From Guyanagaster necrorhizus (taxonomy: Eukaryota; Basidiomycota; Agaricomycetes; Agaricales; Physalacriaceae), in contig NW_025064930.1 of the NCBI RefSeq assembly GCF_019112545.1, positions 17,622-81,621 of the forward strand: a stretch of DNA of 64,000 nt. Direction: 5' to 3'. The first letter of the stretch is position 1. Every line of letters starts with the position of its first letter. The notes below the pieces were generated by a model. The model was not told the origin of the DNA. It worked only from the letters and a program-made list of their open reading frames with translations, and made no database searches. Of the stretch, positions 12,375 through 22,771 are shown piece after piece. Both the position numbers and the translations under genes were made by a program.

Positions 12375-13698
12375 ATCTGTCCAATGTTGAAGGGGAGTGA
12401 GCAAACGAGAGTGACTGTCACAATCCCATGATCCGAAATACCCACTCGTGCCGCGAAGCCGGCGGCATCTCCCTTTTCGGCTCACCACAGTGCCTCGATG
12501 GTGGGACCGACCTACGACGTCGGGACAGAGGTCCCGGATATCGGTATAATAACGGTGCGCGTCGTGGGTGAGAGCCGAGTTTGATAGCATCATTTCGTCG
12601 TGGCGGCGCAGGTGCTCTGCAGAGAAAAACGGGAAAATGCTGGACATTGCGAATGCTCCGAGGGAGGAGATGGTGGAAAAAGGTCAAGGTGGGGTGGGCG
12701 TACGACGTACACGAGGTGGTGTTTCATCGTTGAAAGGAATGTCAATGAAAGAGCGATGAATGAAAGGCAAGGCCTTTGTCCGTTAGCACAAAGGGTGCCG
12801 CTAAATATGTGCATTCAGAGTGGTATACGCTGTTGTAGCAAGGGAAGGTATTCATTCGGGACCGCTATCACGGGGAGCATGCGGGGCACCCATGCGGTGC
12901 ACCAAGGCGCCCTCCCGCAAATGCCACTGCCCTCCCCCAAAATAGTACGGTAATCTGATCTAATCTTTCGTCTCCCGCGACAATCAACGCCCAGAAAGTG
13001 CATGTATGTCCAAGTGTCGGTCTGATGCAAAGTTTGATAAAAATCTGTCAGAGTCTGTCAACGTCGCAGATCATACTCGGCGCCAAAAAAGCAGGGTTAA
13101 TCAAGGACGTGCCAACAACGTCCGGGCGAGTTTGCATCCTGATCTGCAGCAGTTGATTTTGAATGCGGTGGGAAGGGGAGTTGAGGTGTGTTTTCCACAC
13201 GCGGTCTGCCCTTCATGTTGAGCCAATAATGGAGGTTACCTTCGGTTGCTCTCGTTCGCTGATTGCAATTAAAAAAAGACCACACCACATTCAGCGAGGC
13301 TCGGAAACCACAACTTTGGTTTCCGACTAGAAAATCGAACCCCTCGAACCAAGTGAGATAATTCGGAGTCTTTTCGTGGTTGGCGTTCATCCACACAGGC
13401 TAGAATTGCGACCAAGACAGGGAGAAATGCAAGTAATCGGCAACCCGGCATCTATAGGCATCCGTAAATCAAGGCCATGTTCTTTTTCGTCTGGGCTCGG
13501 CCGGTAGGGGATCATCCGAGCCGGCATTGCAAGCACCCCCAGCGAGCGAGAGGGTGGAAGAGAAGAACGAACCAAACGTAAAAAAAAAAAATTAAGTTGC
13601 CACCGGCTAAAGATTCTTCCCAATCGGGAAACCAAGCTCGCAATGCAGGCACGAACCATTCAGGAACAGTTCGCTTGGCAAGGTCGGCTGGAACATTG
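12375..13698. other. Intergenic region between divergent genes
   Basis: This region separates the leftward membrane-protein gene and the rightward peptide-precursor gene, so it must hold both promoters. No coding region is supported. A poly-A run lies near 13580. Confidence 0.35.
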
Positions 13699-13806
13699 TC
13701 ATATTTAAATTCGACTGGGTTCCCTGATATCGTCACTTTTCCCTTTCCCTCCCTCTGTCCCCTTCTCCACGAAGCATACCTTTGCTATTCTTCTATACCT
13801 TGCACT
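13699..13806 (+). promoter_or_regulatory. Likely core promoter and leader of the peptide precursor
   Basis: A TATA-like stretch (ATATTTAAAT, 13701-13710) lies about 100 bp upstream of the ATG. It is followed by a pyrimidine-rich tract at about 13737-13775, a common layout for strongly expressed fungal genes. This is inferred from sequence only. Confidence 0.4.
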
Positions 13807-14991
13807 ATGCGATTCCATAGTTTACTCGTCGTACTGGCCTCGGCGATCGTGTTCGTTGGCGCCGCCCCTGTGGTACGCCCACACACCGTTCTACTTGGCG
13901 GAATTTTTTTTTTCTAAATGTCGACTTTAGGGAGAACAAAGAGAGGTCGAACTGCGGGAGGCGGAGGTGCGCGTCTGAGTCTGTCCTAATGTTTGCTCTG
14001 TGTTTACTCCGTCCCAGCCCGCGAACGGCGGAGGAGGTCAATCAGGTCAATCTTGGCGCCGTGATGCTGAGGTGAGTGCTGCGGGTTTCAATTATCTTTA
14101 TCTTCACGCGTTGACTTGTGTGTTTTTTCTCTCTAGGAAATCCACGTAGCGCGTGAGGTACGACTGCGTTCTGGATCTTTGAAACTATCGTCCATTCATG
14201 CTATCTATCAGCCTGCCAACCAAGCCGGAGCGGCCTGGCGTCGTGACGTGCGTCAATCCATACTAGTGGAGCATTCACCGTAACTTATATACATTCTGTT
14301 TTAATACAGCCTGCAAACGGACCGAGTGCTGCCTGGCGTCGAGTGGCTGAGGTACGGCAACCGTTCTACGCGTGCCCTTCTTTTCTTTACCCAATACCTG
14401 ACTTTCCCGCAGCCCATGAACGGAGGCTCCACCGGTGCATCTTGGCGTCGCCAACCCGAAGCGGAGGTACGCACCGCTAACCGACTATCACCGCCTCCCC
14501 CTTCTCGACTCGACTCACGTTCTTTTTTATATAGCCCATGAACGGTGGTGATTCCGGTCAAGCATGGCGTCGAGAAGCTGAGGTATCTATCACTGCATCT
14601 ATTCATCATTCCCATATTGATTAACCGTCCCCTCCCCCTTCAAAGCCTATGAACGGACCAGCTGCTGGATGGCGCAGGGAAGCTGAAGTGAGTTCTCTCC
14701 TCCATTTCTTTGATTATCCTTTCTGATCGATTATTAGCCCATGAACGGAGGCGCTTCGGGCCAGTCCTGGCGTCGGGAAGCTGAGGCTGAGGTGAGCAAA
14801 TCCCACCCCGCCTGCCCTTATTGTGAGTATAAATAAAACCCTTCTAGCCCATGAACGGTGCCGCAGCGTCCTGGCGTCGCGAAGCCAATGCAGAGGTAAG
14901 CGATCGGACTTTCTCTCTTCCCTTTTGTCTACCCCCCCTCCTCACATCCCGTCATCCGCAGCCCTACAATCAACCAGCGGCAGGCTGGTAA
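13807..14991 (+). CDS. Secreted Kex2-processed repeat precursor with nine alpha-factor-like peptides
   Basis: This is a 176-residue precursor in 12 exons, all introns phase 0: 13807-13872, 13931-13966, 14018-14071, 14137-14157, 14212-14247, 14310-14351, 14413-14466, 14535-14582, 14646-14687, 14738-14791, 14848-14895, 14962-14991. Exon 1 is a signal peptide (MRFHSLLVVLASAIVFVGAA). Exons 3 and 5-12 each carry one core: PANGGGGQSGQSW, PANQAGAAW, PANGPSAAW, PMNGGSTGASW, PMNGGDSGQAW, PMNGPAAGW, PMNGGASGQSW, PMNGAAASW, PYNQPAAGW. Eight cores are followed by Arg-Arg (Kex2 site) and the ninth by the stop codon. Seven of the eight spacers between RR and the next core read as X-Ala/X-Pro dipeptides (EA, VA, QP, DP, NA, EP), as trimmed by Ste13-type dipeptidyl aminopeptidase; the exception is the one carrying exon 4. 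Predicted products are 8-12-mers with Asn2 and C-terminal Trp. There is no CaaX box, so this is not a canonical basidiomycete mating pheromone. Signalling peptide or RiPP substrate is inference. Confidence 0.85.
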
Positions 14992-16240
14992 ACAGAGAAC
15001 TTCTTTTTGTCCTTTCTTCACCTCTGATAATCAACAAACGTCGGAAGCGAGGGGCGGAGCCTGTTGTTGATCCGGACGGAAATCATACATACATATGCGT
15101 TTGTCTCCTTTATTTTTTCCTTTCTTCCCTGGTGCGTTGAGGGTCTGGGGGTGTGTAAGTCAGTTGCTAGCTATAGTCTCCTTGTTCCACATCATACATC
15201 ATCATCATTTGTCTTATCCTACTTCTTCGGACTAACTATGGTCACTCCTTTGGCGCTTTTGTATACTCGCTCAGCCGTAATGATTTGATTATTTTTGGCA
15301 GTGTGTGGTGTGATCGAGCTGGTTTGGCTTGTGCGCCATATGGGGGCGAAGTACCTGCGAGGTGGTAGTCTAACTCGAGTTGGGAAGGAAGGAGCGGTGG
15401 ACTATTAGATGGCGTGCCTCGTGTTTACTGCAAAGGGTAAGGAGACCCTCGAGAAATGGCGACGATCATCTCCGGTGGGATGGAGGGTGTTCTTTGCTAC
15501 TATGCCAATTCATTCATTCATCCGTCCCTTTCAATTGGTGTATGTTCGTTCCTCACAGAACAAGCTGCAATGATATCTTTCGGTTCTTTTTCATTGGCAA
15601 CCCCACGCTGCGGTTTTTTGGAATACGGACGTGCCGACTCCCGATGCAAACAACCTGCGGTTGACGTGGAATGGAGATCACTATGACATCGTTCATGGCG
15701 TCTGTCTGTCGCAAAGAGTGTCCGTCTTCTTCCATTATAAAGCCGTGATCTGAAAAATGCTGGAAAAGCTCCCGTGCGCCTTCTTCAATTTCAACGGCAT
15801 TGCTAACTGATGGGACGAAAGGGAAGGGAAGTTCGTCACTACTGATTGCGGGAGTTCGTCTGGTTGAAAAGCTCCCGTGTGCAACGATGGAACTCCCGTG
15901 GCTTGGAGTCCGAGTCATTCATAATACCCATTCCTCGAATTTAGGTCATAGCCCCCCCCCCCCCCGCGTTACATACATCATGTGCGTTCGTTTACTAGTA
16001 CTTTTTACACATCAAGTTCTAGGTTGTTCCTTGGCTATATGAAATGAAAGTGGAGAAATCACAACAAAAAAACCCTTCTCAAATCATTCACACCCCCAAA
16101 ATGCAAACTTGGAGCCTGTCAGTCGCAGCAGTAATGAATGATTCATTTCATTTCACCGACTCGGGATATAACAAATCATCCATCCATCCTCCCCCACACT
16201 CCGGTTCCTAGGACTAGCTCGTCGTTGATTGTAACCTCAG
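14992..16240. other. Non-coding stretch downstream of the peptide precursor
   Basis: This contains the presumed 3' UTR and a 14-base poly-C run near 15952-15965. A leftward open frame of about 120 codons at 15553-15918 has no recognisable domain and is not called. A short sequence AAAGCTCCCGTG occurs twice near 15765 and 15868. Confidence 0.3.
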
Positions 16241-16253
16241 TGACGTTTCAAGT

Positions 16254-17605
16254 TAAAAGGTTAATGCCCGATCATCCAGGTGAGGTACCCGTTTACGCTC
16301 GTTGTCAGGGCAGGGCAGGCAGGGTTGGGTTGTGAAGGGGGGGGAATACGCCTTCTTTAATTGACGGTAACCCGCTATTTCGGTTCTCGCGGTGGTTGGC
16401 GGTTGTATACTTGATTCTTTCAACTTTCCCCCCCCCTCGCCGGAACGCAGGATGGCCCCCCGAATCCAATCCAGGTGGACGATATATATCAAGTTGTTAA
16501 CGAATTTTACCTTTTTTTTGTTCCCGAGTCCCAATGGTTGAGTAAGTGCGAGCGGCTCACACGCTGACTGTGATCCTCAGTACCAGGGTTCCAAGTCGTT
16601 TGTTTGTTTGAAAAAAGGTTCTCGCCTGGCGGAAACCCATCCATGCTTGTTCTTTGTTGTCGGTAAGCTGGAATCGAACCAAAGTCTTCTCCCCCCCCCG
16701 TCTCAGTTCGTCCTTGAATTTAGGTGATGGTGATCGCTCCTGTTTGTTGGCCTCACAATTTGGACTAGCTCCATATCACCGTACCATTCATTAATCGAGC
16801 TCCCTTCACACATGGTTTAATTCCAATATTCCAATCATCCAAGCCAGGGGGGGCTCGTTTCATTTCATTCATTCACTTGGCATGGAACCGCAGACAATCA
16901 TCACCTTCTGAAATCATTCCCTTCCCCCCCCGCCACCAAGTTCATTTTACGGACCATCCAAAATAAATCCGAGTTACTACTGGCCGCACACCGATTCCTC
17001 AACAATTTTTTCTTGTGTACCCGAGTCGTCGTTTAAAAGGTTAATGTCCCGATCGAGGTACCCGAGGACAAGCAGGGTCAGTCACGCGCCTTCTTTGATC
17101 GATGGGAACTAAACCCCGCAGGCTACACTACACTGACCGCAGTTCTGTGCATGAATGTTAGAGTGGGAAAACCGCACGTTGTCGAGCGTTCCTGAGAAGC
17201 TGTTTTTTTTTAAAAAAATATTTGGAGCGCGGAGGAAAACGACATGAACAATTCGAATGTGGACGTCCAACTTTTTCAAAAATGAATCTCCCCCCCCCCA
17301 AAGTCCAGACTCCTACCTCTTTTTCGATCGTAACTGGGCGGGGAGGCATCTCTGATGGGTATTCGATTCGTGCGCACGCACCGCTGTTGTCCCAGTTCAG
17401 CGGTATGGGAACTGCAAATACTGCCATCTCAACGCCGAGAACGATTAATTTCCAGTCGTCAAGCAGGGTTTCTTTATCCGCGTTATTCGAGTGCTAACGA
17501 CACGAATTTCACAGGATTCTTACGTTCAAAGTGGTGCGTGTGTTCTGCTGCTGCGGTCGAGTTAACTTAGGTTGCGCCTTTCTTTAATTGATGGTAACCC
17601 CACGT
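16254..17605 (+). repeat. Dispersed degenerate direct repeat (three partial copies)
   Basis: A unit with the ordered blocks AAAAGGTTAATG, CCCGATC, GAGGTACCCG, CAGGG and CGCCTTCTTT followed by GGTAAC or GGGAAC is seen at about 16254-16372 and 17034-17115. A partial copy (CGCCTTTCTTTAATTGATGG) lies near 17574-17600. The copies are about 0.5-0.8 kb apart and in the same orientation. Their origin is unknown. Confidence 0.5.
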
Positions 17606-18330
17606 TACCCTCGTGTTCGTGGGAGGAGGAGTCCCAGCTCACCAGATACTGGGTTTCTTTCATACTCAGAGGCCGGCGCGGCGCGAATATGAACCTCGTG
17701 TTCCTGAAGAGTCCCCACACTTCAAACACTATATGAAATGAATCCACCCGGCATGGTCATGGGGCTCGGGAATGAGAGAGGCCCAGTTGCCCATTTCCGA
17801 ACAGCAAGCAACTTGAGGGAGCGCACAATCAAAAGGGGGGGGAGGGGGGATCACGGCTCAGAGAATACTACCGACGGCTATTCATGTACGCTCCTTAATA
17901 CTTTGATTCATTTACCCCCCTTCTCCTCCCACCCACAATGAAGAGAGACACCTCCGACCCGAATTTTGTTTTTTTTTTCCAGTACGTGGCCTCCGTATTC
18001 TCAGGGGGGAGATATCGATTCAATATCTCCATGCCTTGGTCGTGTTGTTTTTCATTCCACCGCGCCTATACAAGTGCGACGTCCGTCCCAATGTCTCGAG
18101 CTAGAGAATATCACCACGAATCCTGTTCATTTCGTTCCCTTCCTCCCAGGTGTCGGGTATAGAGTCGGACGTACGGTGTGGTCAGCTAAGCTATCCTATT
18201 TTAAAGCGGCGTCAAGAATTCATGCATGATGGGCCGTAGTGTTCCTGTTCTGCAGGGGAACAGGGAGACGATCCCTTGGTGTGGTATCAAGTACCCGAAG
18301 CCACCTCGCCTTGTAGGAGTAAATTATTTC

Positions 18331-19807
18331 ACCGGCGGCGCCGAGACTTTTTTTTTATGATCCCCGATATTCGCTCGTATTTGCGTGGTTATCACGCGTA
18401 AATGGTGCGGGTGTCGATTCATTTACTCCATCCGCCTCGATGTTAACACGCTTCGAATTTCCTCCCCCCCGTATCAGCCACTCATTACGGTACGGATATT
18501 AAGTATACGTATCATCATCCACCTTTCTGTCCTTAAAGCGGTGGGAGAAGATAGATGATTATAACCGGGACGGCGGCGGCGGCGCGGTTGCTTCTCTGAT
18601 GTTCCCTGTTCGTCCACAACCGAGCATATATACCCCGATACTCGTTCCCTCAGTTTAATGTATGACCCCGTACCTGCCTGGTATCCAAAGGCGCGGTACG
18701 AAAGTATCAGCCACCCCTCCAGCCTGTAAAGTAACCGGCGGCGTCGAGACTTTACATATGATGGCCGTAGTGTTCCTGTCCTGTTTCTGTTTCTAAACGC
18801 GTCGTTCAAAGCAGTAAGAGGCATACATGTCTTTGCCTTGTCTTCCTCCACCATGGACGTGGTTTTCCGCCTTTTTTGCCATGCTTTTAATTCAGTGTTT
18901 TTCCTCATTTTTAATTTCATTCAAAGGGACGGCGGGGCGGGGAGGGGGAATTGGAATCGACCGGCAGCACCTACTAAAGAGCGAGAGTAACCGACGTCAT
19001 AACGTGCGATCTTTTTTCTTCTTCTTTTTCCCTGGAAGGTTTATTAACCAGAGGCGATGAGAGACGGTGCGGTCATGAACTCAAGAGTTTCCGCGCCCCC
19101 CACCCAAATTCAAAGCGGCGGGGAAGATTGACGCGACACGAGGCGAACCCACAGCGGTACACGAAAAAGAATAATAAACGGACAACAATCCGAGACGTTA
19201 ACCTTCCCAGTAAAAAAAAATTTCTCCCTCCCTCCCTCCCGCACGCGCGGGGTTTACTTCTCAGCCACCCGCAGGATGCGGTGTATCAGTATCAGCCACC
19301 CCGTCCATCCATCCATAAAATATCTAGTGCGATATGAAGTATCAGCCACAGCCACAGCCACCCACCCCTTTGTGCGACGTTTTCCTTCCTCAAGCCCTTA
19401 ATTTTTTAAAAAAAGGCGTGCTTATTCATGTACAAAAGAGCCACCGCCCTTGCGCGGAAATTTGACCCGACGCCACTGATGGCCGTACAACTCCAATTTT
19501 TCCCGTTCCCGTACACGCCCATCTCCCCTAGCGACGAAACCTATGTATTGGAGTATCACCTTTCGGGCGGGGGAGGGGGGACTCGAAAGCGCCAACTGCG
19601 TCGGGCGCCGTACCGTACCAATAGTAATGGTTCCCATACTGCGTCCTAACCTCATTCGATGCGCGGGTTATCATCATTTCTCATTTCTGCGTGTATCAGC
19701 CACCCGCAAGTGAAAAAGCAAAGAGTCAATTAACCGGCGGCGTCGCCTCCCCCATAACACGTTGTGGATATTGAACGCCCGTGTTTGCGGTATCAAGTAT
19801 CAGCCAC
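18331..19807 (+). repeat. Cluster of recurrent short motifs in a non-coding region
   Basis: The 10-mer TATCAGCCAC occurs six times, all on the forward strand, at 18472, 18705, 19290, 19340, 19694 and 19798. The 10-mer ACCGGCGGCG occurs at 18331, 18734 and 19733. Variants of TTTATTAACCGG recur near 19036, 20004 and 20067. No open frame spans them. They could be a decayed tandem family or clustered protein-binding sites. Confidence 0.6.
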
Positions 19808-20626
19808 ACACACGGTGGCAGCGGGCAGCGGGCAGGGGATTTCTTCTATCCTGAAGGAAGGACGGGACGGGTTTCCTCCAGTAGCGGTACTGGATCCCTG
19901 CTTAAATAATAAAAATTTCAAAGCGAGCGGGAGGGCGGGGAGAGAGAGACATGGGACATGGAGCGGAACCCCACCCCCCCACCTCCCCCGGCGCAGCAAA
20001 GCGCGTGTTTATTGACCGGTAGGTTGCCGTTGAGAGATTCGGTACCATGGTGCAATCATCAAACGCGCGTTTATTAACCGGACTGGAAAAGAGTAAATGA
20101 AGCCGCGACGTAGAGAGAGATAGAGTGAGTGAGAGGGGAAGAGGGTTGTGGGTTGCATGCGGATATAAACGTTAACGCCGCGTTGGACACGTGGTAGAAG
20201 GAATTAACGTTTTAAATTTGTGTGCCGAGTTAATTATCGGGGTGATGTTCGGAAATTGAACGTTGATTGGTTTCATGTTTGTTTCTTCGCTAGAGGGTTA
20301 ATTGGAAGGGAAGAGGGGGGTGTGGGGGGGTAGGGTATTTAAGGAGGGAAGGGATGGAATTTGAAGCTAGCTTGAAGAATAGCCTGAAGGTGGGTTTGTG
20401 ACCTTTTTTCTTGTTTTGTTTTTGGTTTGGGGCTGAGGATTTCGCTAGGATTTTTTTGATGGCTGCTATTGGAATTATACGACGACAGGTGGGCGACGTA
20501 TCGCCTAGCGAGAGCAGGGTTGCGCGACGGCGGTATGCTGATAAAGGACGGTCTATCTGCGATGCGGGCGATTCTACCACCACCACCCAAGACTGCTGTC
20601 GCACTACTTACCCCACGCAAGACGAC
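19808..20626. other. Intergenic region upstream of the F-box gene
   Basis: No gene is recognised. The sequence has purine-rich runs and several motif variants from the neighbouring repeat cluster. It leads into the F-box gene and presumably holds its promoter. An in-frame upstream ATG is at 20459. Confidence 0.3.
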
Positions 20627-21697
20627 ATGTTCCTACAGAGCTCCGCGTCGCCGGCATCGACGCTCCCATATGACGTCCTCCGCGAAATCTTCGCGCTCTG
20701 TGTGTGCTCGCATCCTGCGGAAGGCGACTTTTTAGCGAGCCCGGCATGGACGGTGACGCAGGTGTGCGGGCACTGGCGCACGGCGGGGGTGAGCCTCGCG
20801 GCGCTGTGGACGCGGGTGCACGTGAATTTCGACGTGGTGGCGCTGCATCCGCATGTGGAGAGGGTGGTGTGGTGTTTGGAGAGGCAGCTGGAGAGGGCGG
20901 CGGGGCGGGTGGAGATGCGGCTGAGCGGGAGGATCGCGGTGAGTGGGGGGCACCCACTCGTGAGGTGTCTGGAGGGGCGGAGGAGGGACATCGAGGTGGA
21001 TCTGGGCGGGGAGGAGAGCGTGCGGGCCGTGCTGCAGGGGGGCGGCGAGGTGGAGAGGCTGGTGTTTGTGAATCCGGGCGGGGGCCGGTTCGATGCGCTG
21101 TTTGGGGATGCGGCGCCTGTGGAGCTGGGGAGGGTGCGGAGGATGCGGACTCGTGGGTACCCAGCAAGGGTGCTGGGTGTGCGCTGGGAGGCGTTGGAGG
21201 AGTTTGAGTTTGAGATGGGCGAGGAGGAGGCCGGGTACTGCGTCTTGGCGGGGGCGGGGCTGTGTCGCGGCGTGCCGACGTATGAACAGAATTTGGAGTG
21301 GATCGGGAAGATGAGCGCCGTTGGCGTGTTTAGGAGCCGGGTTACCCCCGCGGTGGTGGGCGGATGGCCGGTGAGACATGATGTCATCCGCGAGTTGTGG
21401 GTCGAGGGCGAGGGCGTCGGTGGTTTGTTGGAATGGCTGGAGCTCCCCAAGCTGGATGTCCTCGGCGTGCTCGGTGGCGCCGACGCAGCCGCCCTCAAAG
21501 CGTTAGTGCGCCGGTCGGGATGCACCGTCCGGGTCCTCGGCGTGTCACCTGGAGATGGAAATGGGCCGATTCGAGACGTGCTGGAAGAAGCTCGGGACGT
21601 GGAGCGGCTCGTTGTCGTGGGCGGACATCTGGAACAGAAGGATGATGATTTGCGCAAGATACTCCCCAAGCTCGCACTCGTGAGCTTTCCAAAATAG
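20627..21697 (+). CDS. F-box protein
   Basis: This is an uninterrupted frame of 356 codons from ATG 20627 (MFLQSSASPASTLPYDVLREIF). An alternative in-frame ATG at 20459 would add 56 residues of low-complexity, charged sequence without recognisable homology, so I prefer the later start. The F-box lies at residues about 10-50: LPYDVLREIFALCV, then WTVTQVCGHWRTAGVSLAALWTRVHV, the usual agaricomycete pattern of Leu-Pro-x-Glu/Asp start and a Trp-containing end. The rest is a Leu- and Val-rich region of irregular repeats, consistent with a degenerate LRR-like substrate-binding part. F-box proteins connect Skp1-Cullin-Rbx1 ligases to substrates. Agaricomycetes have large, fast-evolving sets, so the substrate cannot be inferred. 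The coding region is strikingly GC-rich compared with its flanks. Confidence 0.75.
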   Translation: MFLQSSASPASTLPYDVLREIFALCVCSHPAEGDFLASPAWTVTQVCGHWRTAGVSLAALWTRVHVNFDVVALHPHVERVVWCLERQLERAAGRVEMRLSGRIAVSGGHPLVRCLEGRRRDIEVDLGGEESVRAVLQGGGEVERLVFVNPGGGRFDALFGDAAPVELGRVRRMRTRGYPARVLGVRWEALEEFEFEMGEEEAGYCVLAGAGLCRGVPTYEQNLEWIGKMSAVGVFRSRVTPAVVGGWPVRHDVIRELWVEGEGVGGLLEWLELPKLDVLGVLGGADAAALKALVRRSGCTVRVLGVSPGDGNGPIRDVLEEARDVERLVVVGGHLEQKDDDLRKILPKLALVSFPK

Positions 21698-21778
21698 GAC
21701 AGGTCTGATTGTGTAATCGGAACTATTATATTGTATTTTTTTTTTTACACCGCCAAATCGTTCTTGTCTTGTTTTATC

Positions 21779-22652
21779 ATGTCGCAGTCTATGCCCACGG
21801 TGAGTTGTTCGTACCAGCGACGACGACGAACTGATTAGTGGGTAAAAGGACGGTCTGAGTCTTCTCTCGCTATCCGTGGCAGCGGCCAATGCGCAGCCTA
21901 TCCCAGAGTCCAAGCATCGTCGTCTCTCCTCGACCGGTAAGGCGAAGAGGAGGCTTAGCGATGCTAGAGACGCTGCTTCCCGTCCTTCGTGAGTTGTCGT
22001 CGTCTCCCCTCGTCTTCGCTGTCTCCCTCACCGCTGCTCTCCCCCCTCCCCCGCAAGTCCATCCTCCGTATCTACCCCAGATGAGCTCGCAGGCATCTCC
22101 AGCCCCGTCGTCATACCCAAGAACGGTAAGAAACGAGGTGTAGATCATAAATGCGAGAGCTGCTCCAAGGTACCTCTCTCCCTCTTCCCCACCTTCCTTC
22201 CCTCGTTCCTCCCCCCCGCGCGCGCGCTCACCTCGCTCCGCCAGATCTACCGCCATCCCTCCTGCCTCATCAAACACCGCTGGGAACACACTCCCCACTG
22301 GCGCGAGTCCAGCAAATACGTCCTCAGCAAACACCAGCAGGTCCAGCTCCTCGAGGCCGCTGCTATCCTCAGTCACCTCAAGAGCGAGAGCTTGCCCGAC
22401 GATAGAAGTTTGTGGCCGAGTTTCTTGAGCGGCGGGCCTGGGCGCAGTTCGAGTGCTCCTGTGGGAGGAGGGGGAGGAGGAGGAGGAGGAGCGGGGGGGA
22501 GGCCGGGTCCCAGGATGCATGATTATGATGTGCAGCCGGGAACGCCCATGGAGGTGCTGGCGCCGAGGTTCGAGTATGGCAGTATTGGGGAGAGTGTGCC
22601 AGAGTCGGATGAGGAGGAGGAAGAGGAGGAGGAGGAGGAGGAGGATGCATGA
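21779..22652 (+). CDS. C2H2 zinc-finger protein, C-terminus truncated by tandem duplication
   Basis: Exons read from about 21779 (MSQSMPT; the first splice join is uncertain) through a basic, Ser-rich exon at about 21880-21989 (STGKAKRRLSDARDAASRPS). After an intron comes about 22053-22166 (SVSTPDELAGISSPVV, then DHKCESCSK), and after another intron about 22247-22652. The finger crosses that intron as CESCSK + IYRHPSCLIKHRWEH, giving C-x2-C-x12-H-x3-H, one canonical C2H2 finger. It is followed by LSKHQQVQLLEAAAILSHL, a Gly-rich run and an acidic Glu run. One finger with an acidic tail suggests a DNA-binding transcription regulator in the nucleus. The frame ends at TGA 22650-22652, just inside the second copy of a 130 bp repeat. 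A longer acidic C-terminus (to 22890) lies in another frame and was probably the original end. Confidence 0.65.
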
Positions 22653-22771
22653 TTATGATGTGCAGCCGGGAACGCCCATGGAGGTGCTGGCGCCGAGGTT
22701 CGAGTATGGCAGTATTGGGGAGAGTGTGCCAGAGTCGGATGAGGAGGAGGAAGAGGAGGAGGAGGAGGAGG
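22512..22771 (+). repeat. 130 bp tandem duplication in the zinc-finger gene
   Basis: 22512-22641 and 22642-22771 are the same sequence (MHDYDVQPGTPMEVLAPRF... coding plus a GAG run), with a period of exactly 130 bp. Since 130 is not a multiple of three, it shifts the reading frame and creates an early stop. Confidence 0.9.

Noticed and set aside
14018..14991. Regularly spaced short direct repeats resembling a CRISPR-like array
   Set aside because: The repeats are coding, in frame, flanked by GT-AG introns and vary by codon, and the gene has a signal peptide. This is a eukaryotic exon series.
13807..14991. Canonical basidiomycete mating pheromone precursor
   Set aside because: There is no C-terminal CaaX box; the protein ends in Gly-Trp. 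No pheromone receptor (STE3) or homeodomain gene is seen in the window.
15553..15918. Leftward open frame of about 120 codons as a gene
   Set aside because: It has no recognisable domain, no supporting splice structure and lies in low-complexity non-coding sequence.
16640..16700. Reverse-strand tRNA suggested by GGTTCGATTCC
   Set aside because: The T-stem does not pair beyond three bases and no cloverleaf could be built.
20604..21669. Long leftward Pro/Ser/Thr-rich frames opposite the F-box gene
   Set aside because: They are antisense frames created by high GC at third positions. The forward frame has the F-box motif.
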